This document shows, in pieces, positions 1 to 4,426 of a DNA stretch of 5,436 bases. How positions within the stretch are numbered: position 1 is the stretch's first letter; every line of letters starts with the position of its first letter. The notes under the pieces are model-generated. The model saw only the letters and a program-made list of their open reading frames with translations, did no database searches and was not told the DNA's origin. The position numbers and the translations under genes are program-made. Source of the DNA: JAYRWN01 sp041917975 (GTDB lineage: Bacteria > Bacteroidota > Bacteroidia > Chitinophagales > Saprospiraceae); assembly GCA_041917975.1 (NCBI GenBank), contig JAYRWN010000255.1:1-5436 (forward strand). Direction: 5' to 3'.

Positions 1-1
1 C

Positions 2-820
2 AGTGGGTCATCCGCATTTGATCTTCAGAACTCCATGCACGAACCATTGACCGGCCGAAAACTGGTGTTCCATTTGTTTCCATTATCCTATGCTGAACTC
101 AGGGACTATCATTCGGTCCGGGAAGAGCAGCGTTTGTTGATGCATAGACTTATCTTTGGGGCGTATCCGGAAGTTGTGAATCGCCCTGGAAATGAAAAAA
201 TGATCCTCCAGGAAATCAGCAGCAGTTATTTATACAAGGACATCCTACAAATTGAAGGAATAAGAAAATCATCAATGATTGAAAAACTGTTGATTGCCCT
301 GGCCTTGCAATTAGGCCAGGAAGTCAAATACCATGAATTGGCATCCTTGGTGGGTGGTATTGACCCTGGAACCGTTGAAAAATATCTTGATTTACTTGAA
401 AGAACCTATGTCATTTTTAAGTTACCGGCTTTAAGTCGCAACCTCCGTAATGAGTTGAAGAAAGGCAAAAAATATTATTTCTACGACAATGGCATTCGCA
501 ATGTACTAATCAATAATTTTCAAGATATGGCTTACCGTTTAGATAAAGGCGCTCTTTGGGAAAATTATGTGCTGGCTGAACGACGTAAATTGGTTCATTA
601 CCGCCTGGATGTTGGTCCTGCCTATTTTTGGCGAACCCATGACCAGGCGGAAATAGACTACCTGGAAGAAAAAGACGGTTATTTTGACGCCTATGAAATC
701 AAATGGAAATCTAAGTCTGCACGGCCTCCGGCATCTTTTGCCGCCGCCTACCCTCAACATCGTTTTTACCAACTAGACACTGCTGACTATGACCATTTTC
801 TGATTGAGCCTGGTGCATAA
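2..820 (+). CDS. AAA+ ATPase of the AAA_14/DUF4143 type, C-terminal part (5' end outside window)
   Basis: The frame is open from the left edge, and the 11 codons before the first internal ATG (35) read SGSSAFDLQNS. This is the end of the ATPase core typical of this family, so ATG 35 is not the true start. The 'EPLTGRK..FHLFPLSYAEL' stretch that follows is the family's link into the C-terminal region. Numbering from that Met, an internal winged-helix-like part lies around residues 80-130, then 'FYDNGIRN' (149-156) and 'GALWENYVLAER' (172-183). The C-terminus carries a PD-(D/E)XK-like pattern: E206-x-D208, then E221-x-K223. The Walker A and B motifs lie upstream of the window. Known of the family: predicted P-loop ATPases, very common and often multicopy in Bacteroidota and other anaerobes, with no established role; some are discussed as toxin-like or DNA-associated. 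The gene appears to stand alone, with no coupled downstream gene. The family call is firm; the function is unknown. Confidence 0.9.
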   Translation, partial: SGSSAFDLQNSMHEPLTGRKLVFHLFPLSYAELRDYHSVREEQRLLMHRLIFGAYPEVVNRPGNEKMILQEISSSYLYKDILQIEGIRKSSMIEKLLIALALQLGQEVKYHELASLVGGIDPGTVEKYLDLLERTYVIFKLPALSRNLRNELKKGKKYYFYDNGIRNVLINNFQDMAYRLDKGALWENYVLAERRKLVHYRLDVGPAYFWRTHDQAEIDYLEEKDGYFDAYEIKWKSKSARPPASFAAAYPQHRFYQLDTADYDHFLIEPGA

Positions 821-871
821 TCTTATTTTTGAGCCAAAATTTTGATGGTAATTTAAAATCAGGTATCTTTA
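804..871 (+). promoter_or_regulatory. Two candidate Bacteroidota-type promoters after the ATPase gene
   Basis: Two matches to the Bacteroidota pattern TTG / TAnnTTTG are seen. One is TTG 804-806, a 17-nt gap, then TATTTTTG 824-831 (perfect -7), overlapping the end of the ATPase gene. The second is TTTG 841-844, a 19-nt gap, then TATCTTTA 864-871 (one mismatch in the -7). Either would start a transcript about 185-225 nt upstream of the GTG start at 1062. The second has the better spacing. Such short motifs occur by chance in AT-rich DNA, so this is suggestive only. Confidence 0.35.
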
Positions 872-931
872 ATTATTAACCCCTTGTGCAATGACCAGAC
901 GGTCGTTAGAATTCATTGCTTTATGTCATTG

Positions 932-947
932 TGATCTGATAAGATCA
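932..947. repeat. Perfect inverted repeat in the leader of the DUF2911 gene
   Basis: TGATCT (932-937) and AGATCA (942-947) form a perfect 6-bp stem around a GATA loop. It lies in the non-coding stretch between the candidate promoters and the GTG start of the DUF2911 protein, so it could be a small RNA hairpin or a binding site for a dimeric regulator. No T-run follows, so it is not a standard terminator. A chance occurrence is quite possible. Confidence 0.3.
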
Positions 948-1061
948 TCCTCATTTTGGGTGCTCTTCAAGTGGGTAAAACGACCTTATTGTGCGAATTT
1001 GTTAGTTAGCTGTAATGGCTTTAAAGTACTTCTAGATCTTCTACACTATAAATCTTTTCAC

Positions 1062-2219
1062 GTGCAACCCAAAATTTTACTGCTTCCTGCCCTGCTTTTC
1101 ATTCCATTATTGTTAAAAGCACAGAACCAGCACCAAGACAGTGGCTACATCATCTATACTTTGGGCAAGGATACTGTCGAGATCACCCATTATCGGTTGA
1201 CAGGCAATGATTTTACTGCGACTGTTGTACAAAGAGCCAATACAAATATTAACAAGATAAAAGGGAGGTTTTTTCCTAACGGAGAATTGCAATATATGGA
1301 TGGATATAGGTATAAGCCCGTTATTGGAAAGGACTCAGTGTTGCTGGTAACCTTCAGGCTTTATCATAGGGGTGATTCCACTTATATCGAAGAAAGGGGC
1401 GTCGACGGAATAACTGAACTGAAGTTTGCAGGAAGAGCAATGATGAGTTATTGGCCCTATGTTCATATGCCTGTCCTATTGGCCAATTACGTTCCCCAAA
1501 ATGTTGGTGATAGTATTGTAGGCAATCACGTTGTTGGTGATCTTCCTGGCGCAAAGTTCGTGGTGAAGAGGATAACTGACAGAAAGATAATCGCAGACAG
1601 CCGGGTGATGGGTCCCTTCATACTCTACTTAAACGAAAGGGGTAAAGTGGATTCAATGGATGCCACCGGCTCTTCGTATAATATTAAAGCAACCATTGTT
1701 CCACAACTGAATTTAGATTCCATAATTCTATCCTATGCAAGAAGGGAAGAACAATTTGGTCCTTTCGGATGGCCAAACAAAAGCGACTCTGTGCGGGCCG
1801 TTATTGGCAACACCAGTCTAAAAATAGATTATACCCGGCCCTCCATGAGGGGACGGGTCATTTTCGGTGGAGTAGTGCCGTGGAACCGACATTGGCGAAC
1901 GGGAGCCAACCGGGCTACCAAAATCACTATAAATCATCCTCTAAATTTTAACGACAAAATACTTCCGGCTGGTGAATACTCAATTTTTACCATGCCTTCA
2001 CCAGCTGGCTGGACCATCATGTTCAACAAGGAAGCCGATATATGGGGTACTGATTATGATTCTGCTCACGATATCCTTCGTGTGCCTATGCAGGTAGAAC
2101 AATTAATAGACCCTGTGGAGCTGATGACGATCGAAGTGGTTCCTACCACAAAGGGGGGTGCCATCAATATCATCTGGGAAAGAACCAAAGCTTCGGCTCA
2201 CTTTACCACGGGCTTTTAA
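1062..2219 (+). CDS. Secreted protein with C-terminal DUF2911 domain
   Basis: With a GTG start the product is 385 aa. The frame stays open back to an ATG at 891, but those extra 57 residues are Cys- and basic-rich and resemble nothing. From the GTG the protein begins (M)QPK followed by the hydrophobic run ILLLPALLFIPLLLKA and then QNQ, a textbook signal peptide with cleavage near residue 21, which decides the start. Residues about 24-235 are an unrecognised, probably beta-rich region ('GKDTVEITHYRLTG'). Residues about 243-382 match DUF2911: 'IDYTRPSMRGR' (255-265), 'GGVVPWNRHWRTGANRAT' (269-286), 'LPAGEYSIFTMP' (301-312), 'TIMFNK' and 'WGTDYDSAHDILRVP', ending 'NIIWERTKASA'. Known of the family: exported Bacteroidota proteins of unknown function. 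No catalytic role can be assigned. The domain call is strong; the start codon is an inference. Confidence 0.88.
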   Translation: MQPKILLLPALLFIPLLLKAQNQHQDSGYIIYTLGKDTVEITHYRLTGNDFTATVVQRANTNINKIKGRFFPNGELQYMDGYRYKPVIGKDSVLLVTFRLYHRGDSTYIEERGVDGITELKFAGRAMMSYWPYVHMPVLLANYVPQNVGDSIVGNHVVGDLPGAKFVVKRITDRKIIADSRVMGPFILYLNERGKVDSMDATGSSYNIKATIVPQLNLDSIILSYARREEQFGPFGWPNKSDSVRAVIGNTSLKIDYTRPSMRGRVIFGGVVPWNRHWRTGANRATKITINHPLNFNDKILPAGEYSIFTMPSPAGWTIMFNKEADIWGTDYDSAHDILRVPMQVEQLIDPVELMTIEVVPTTKGGAINIIWERTKASAHFTTGF

Positions 2220-2277
2220 AAAAAATCGGTGAAACTGAAAACCTAAAAGAGTAAGCCACAATTAAATTTAAACAAAA

Positions 2278-2418
2278 ATGAATAAATCAATTAACAACCA
2301 ACTTGGACGGTCAGCTCTAACCGTGATAACAATTCTGACAGGTTTGCCTTTTTCAACGATCTCTCAATACCAAGTACATCCGAGCCCCAAATCAGGTAAT
2401 GGTGAGTCAACGATATAG
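2278..2418 (+). CDS. 46-aa signal-peptide-like ORF, possible remnant of a secreted protein gene
   Basis: The frame encodes MNKSINNQLGRSALTVITIL, continuing TGLPFSTISQ before YQVHPSPKSGNGESTI and a TAG stop. A basic/polar start, a hydrophobic core and a likely cleavage site after ISQ look like an export signal, leaving only about 16 mature residues. An AT-rich stretch with a -7-like TAAATTTA (2263-2270) lies just upstream. Either it is the 5' fragment of a decayed secreted-protein gene, or a genuine very small secreted peptide, or a chance frame. The stop is in the same frame as the lipoprotein start at 2458, 13 sense codons later. That gene has its own signal sequence, however, so a single interrupted gene is unlikely. 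Confidence 0.3.
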   Translation: MNKSINNQLGRSALTVITILTGLPFSTISQYQVHPSPKSGNGESTI

Positions 2419-2457
2419 CCTAGTCAAAAGGTACATTTTAGAAATAAATCATCAATA

Positions 2458-3255
2458 ATGAAAGCAATAGTATACTCACTCATTATTCTGGTTACTTTCG
2501 GTTGTAATACAATGTCAAAAGAGCAATCATCAAATTTTTCGGGCGTATACAATTTGCTTTCAAAAAATATTAAAGGAAATACAATAGACTCTCTTGTGGA
2601 TGGTTTTAATCAACTAAAAATTTATACAGAAGATTACTTTATGTATGCTGGAATAAATACTCATGATACTGTTGCGTCATTTGCTATTGGCACCTATAAA
2701 AATGAAGGGAAGAAAATAACAGAGAAGGTATTATTCAATTCAAACGGTACAAACAATCTGGAACCTCGTAGTGTAATCCTGGACATCAAAAAAACACCTG
2801 AAGGATATGAACAAACAATCACAGATACAAGTTCTGCGCAGGGAGAAAAATTTTCATACTTTGAAAAATATAAATATGTGGGTACTAAAACAAAATCCAT
2901 TATAGATGGAGTATGGAAGCAAATAGAAATTTATGCCGTTAATGACAGAGACACAACATGGGACCGGGGAACTAATTATAAAATCTGTTATGATGGTTAT
3001 GTAATTTGGGCAGATTATCATATGATTCCGGCCACCCAAAAATATGACACTTATATGGGTTTTGGTACAATTGAAGATAATGGAAAGAATAAAATAAAAG
3101 AGTTTTACATAAAATCTAACTATACGATAAATGAAGGAAAAACTTTTTACATCGATATTGAATTTAGGAACAAAGATGTATTCAAACAAACCATACTTGA
3201 TAGTTTAGCGAACACAAAATATATTGAGGTTTATCAGCGATTGAATATGCAATGA
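2458..3255 (+). CDS. Putative lipoprotein with two lipocalin-like repeats
   Basis: The 265-aa product begins MKAIVYSLIILVTFGC. The short basic start, hydrophobic core and Cys16 suggest a lipoprotein signal, although the lipobox (TFG-C) lacks the usual Leu at -3. The rest aligns with itself as two halves of about 115 residues: 'SGVYNLLS' (28-35) with 'DGVWKQIE' (150-157); 'QLKIYTEDYFMYA' (52-64) with 'NYKICYDGYVIWA' (173-185); 'FAIGTYKNEGKKITEKVLFNSN' region (75-96) with the segment at 200-221; 'YEQTITD' (117-123) with 'FKQTILD' (242-248). Each half has the G-x-W/Y start and strand pattern of small lipocalin-like beta-barrel domains common in Bacteroidota (DUF4488-like). I infer binding of a small or lipophilic ligand; nothing shows which. 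The gene is visibly more AT-rich than its neighbours (16 G/C in the 60 bases 2581-2640, against 29 in 3601-3660). A -7-like TACATTTT sits at 2432-2439, without a clear -33 TTG. Confidence 0.8.
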   Translation: MKAIVYSLIILVTFGCNTMSKEQSSNFSGVYNLLSKNIKGNTIDSLVDGFNQLKIYTEDYFMYAGINTHDTVASFAIGTYKNEGKKITEKVLFNSNGTNNLEPRSVILDIKKTPEGYEQTITDTSSAQGEKFSYFEKYKYVGTKTKSIIDGVWKQIEIYAVNDRDTTWDRGTNYKICYDGYVIWADYHMIPATQKYDTYMGFGTIEDNGKNKIKEFYIKSNYTINEGKTFYIDIEFRNKDVFKQTILDSLANTKYIEVYQRLNMQ

Positions 3256-3433
3256 TGAACAAGATATAGGAATGTTTAAATGTAAGGTCTGCTTCACCGG
3301 GACACAGCCAACAGACGGTTTACTGTTATGTAGGTCTGGAGTAACCTTTAAGCTTAAATCTTATAATTTTTATCGGAAAATCCGGCCGTTTTACTCATCC
3401 AACCCAGCCAAAGGTTAGGCGTAATTAACCTCG
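3256..3433. terminator. Convergent intergenic region with weak hairpins, likely transcription end
   Basis: This gap separates two genes that converge, so termination is expected here. Visible structures: GGTT-(T)-ACT (3317-3324) can pair with AGTAACC (3340-3346), a 7-bp stem with one bulge; a perfect 12-bp palindrome TTTAAGCTTAAA (3347-3358) follows, leading into ATAATTTTTAT; CGGA/TCCG (3374-3384) forms a 4-bp stem shortly before TTTT; and AGGTTA/TAACCT (3412-3417/3426-3431) lies directly after the methyltransferase stop on the minus strand. None is a strong GC-rich hairpin with a clean U-tract, so the exact terminators are uncertain. No ORF or RNA gene is seen here. Confidence 0.3.
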
Positions 3434-4135
3434 TTAGGATTTATTGCAGGTGGCTTTGATCATGTATTGATAGTCCAGCTGACATTCTTCTACCGAGATG
3501 TTGGTGAACCCGGTTTTTTCCAATTCTTCTTCGATGAGGTAGGCCGCCACCCGTTCGGACCTGGGTATATCCAGCGGGATGCGATTCATTTTATAGTCCA
3601 CGATAAGGATTTGGCCATTGGGTTTGATGGCAGTGTGTAGTTTGCGCAGATAACTGAGGCGGTTGGGCAAGAACGCGATGGTATTGATGATTAAGGCGGC
3701 ATCGATTTCATTTTCAGCTAACTGCGGGTCGTCATCGGGGACCAGGCGCATCTCTATTTTTTGTCGGAATTTGGCCGGGTAATTGGATAAATGGATAATT
3801 TCATCAATGGTACGCAGGGCTTGACCATCTATATCCAGAGCCAGAACTTTTGCCCCCCGGGAAGGCAGCCGGATGGTAAAATATCCGGAACCAGCCCCGA
3901 TGTCGGCCACCGTTTTATCATTGATATTGCCCAGGTAGTCGAGAACGATAAACGGGCGCTGCCAGCTGTTGCGTCCTGGTTCGATGGTTGGCTCCAGCAA
4001 ACTGTCATTGGGTTCCAGGGTTAGAGTAAGCGTATCCGCAGTGACTGTTGGTGCTTGGTCTGCAGTCGATGACGATTGGCAGGATGCCCAGAGTAGTCCC
4101 CACACCATGGCCCAAATAATCCGCCGTGCCCACAT
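3434..4135 (-). CDS. Exported (putative lipoprotein) class I SAM-dependent methyltransferase
   Basis: The 233-aa product starts MWARRIIWAMVWGLLWASC: two Arg, a Trp-rich hydrophobic core, then Cys19 followed by a Ser/Thr-rich spacer, which reads as a lipoprotein signal (lipobox WAS-C, unusual Trp at -3). The catalytic part is a normal Rossmann methyltransferase: 'W-Q-R-P-F-I-V-L' (58-65) before the fold, SAM-binding motif I 'VADIGAGSGYFTIRL' (76-90), acidic residue D101 in 'VLALDID' to bind the SAM ribose, 'DAALIINTIAFLPNR' (145-159) and 'IKPNGQILIVDYK' (170-182), ending with 'GFTNI' and a closing strand. I recall similar Bacteroidota proteins with the order lipoprotein signal plus methyltransferase. 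Most of those have a His-His pair after 'NT' where this one has Ala-Phe. The substrate is unknown, and since SAM is cytosolic, activity outside the cytoplasm is puzzling. The ATG at 4135 is chosen because it gives a complete signal sequence. Confidence 0.88.
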   Translation of the reverse strand: MWARRIIWAMVWGLLWASCQSSSTADQAPTVTADTLTLTLEPNDSLLEPTIEPGRNSWQRPFIVLDYLGNINDKTVADIGAGSGYFTIRLPSRGAKVLALDIDGQALRTIDEIIHLSNYPAKFRQKIEMRLVPDDDPQLAENEIDAALIINTIAFLPNRLSYLRKLHTAIKPNGQILIVDYKMNRIPLDIPRSERVAAYLIEEELEKTGFTNISVEECQLDYQYMIKATCNKS

Positions 4136-4160
4136 AAAAATTCCGTTAGATTTCGGGGTG

Positions 4161-4188
4161 CTAAGGTAAAGGATTTTTCAGCACAAAA
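4161..4188 (-). promoter_or_regulatory. Weak candidate promoter for the methyltransferase gene
   Basis: On the minus strand TACCTTAG (4168 down to 4161) matches the Bacteroidota -7 element TAnnTTTG with one mismatch, 25 nt upstream of the ATG. A TTTTG (4188-4184) lies upstream, but the gap of 15 nt is shorter than usual. A promoter must exist hereabouts because the next gene is divergent, but this particular match is weak. Confidence 0.2.
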
Positions 4189-4255
4189 CAGGATTCCAGT
4201 AACGCCGTTTGAAAATTCAAGGATTTATATATTATTATAAAAAAATATAATATGA

Positions 4256-4290
4256 TTGATTTTTTAACATGAATCTTTCACCTACCTTTG
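4256..4290 (+). promoter_or_regulatory. Strong-looking Bacteroidota promoter for the SprB-repeat protein
   Basis: TACCTTTG at 4283-4290 is a perfect TAnnTTTG -7 element. A TTG at 4256-4258 lies 24 nt upstream, slightly long for the -33 element. Immediately upstream is a very AT-rich block (about 4223-4253) containing a 7-bp inverted repeat ATATTAT/ATAATAT (4229-4235, 4247-4253) that could act as an UP-like element. Transcription would start near 4295-4297, giving a leader of about 130 nt before the ATG at 4427. Confidence 0.55.
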
Positions 4291-4295
4291 CAATA

Positions 4296-4391
4296 ATGAC
4301 TTCGACCGCTCGTTTACACTATGATTTAAAAAAATATTTCCTGATAGAGGAAACGAAAAAGCTCTTTTCGGTTACAAATGAATGGAGCTGA
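4296..4391 (+). CDS. 31-aa mini-ORF in the leader of the adhesin gene
   Basis: An ATG five bases after the -7 element opens a 31-codon frame starting MTSTARLHYDLKKYFLIEET and ending TNEWS, TGA at 4389-4391. It is charged and possibly amphipathic in the middle (DLKKYFLIEETKKLF). The start nearly coincides with the predicted transcription start, so translation would be leaderless or nearly so. A small hairpin CGAAAA/TTTTCG (4354-4359, 4365-4370) lies inside it. It could be a leader peptide controlling the downstream gene, a tiny protein, or chance. I recognise no family. Confidence 0.22.
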   Translation: MTSTARLHYDLKKYFLIEETKKLFSVTNEWS

Positions 4392-4426
4392 GGTAATATT
4401 AATCAGTGGAGAGTTTGTATAAGCGC

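Noticed and set aside
891..1061. N-terminal extension of the DUF2911 protein from ATG 891
   Set aside because: The 57 residues have an unnatural Cys/Arg-rich composition, and a classic signal peptide begins precisely at GTG 1062.
2220..2457. One interrupted gene spanning the 46-codon frame and the lipoprotein (same frame, TAG between)
   Set aside because: The downstream gene begins with its own complete signal sequence, so two export signals in one protein would be unlikely.
2854..3189. 111-aa hydrophobic minus-strand frame opposite the lipoprotein gene
   Set aside because: It is rich in Ile/Phe/Tyr only because the AT-rich plus-strand gene is read backwards; the plus-strand protein has a signal sequence and internal repeats.
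3398..3420. Integron attC-like ends: ATCCAAC followed by GTTAGGC
   Set aside because: The two core-like heptamers are only about 10 bases apart, far shorter than a real attC, with no inner L-sites and no integrase or second site in the window.
3791..4169. Two plus-strand frames opposite the methyltransferase gene
   Set aside because: They are shadows of the SAM-binding and signal regions on the minus strand, with no recognisable features.
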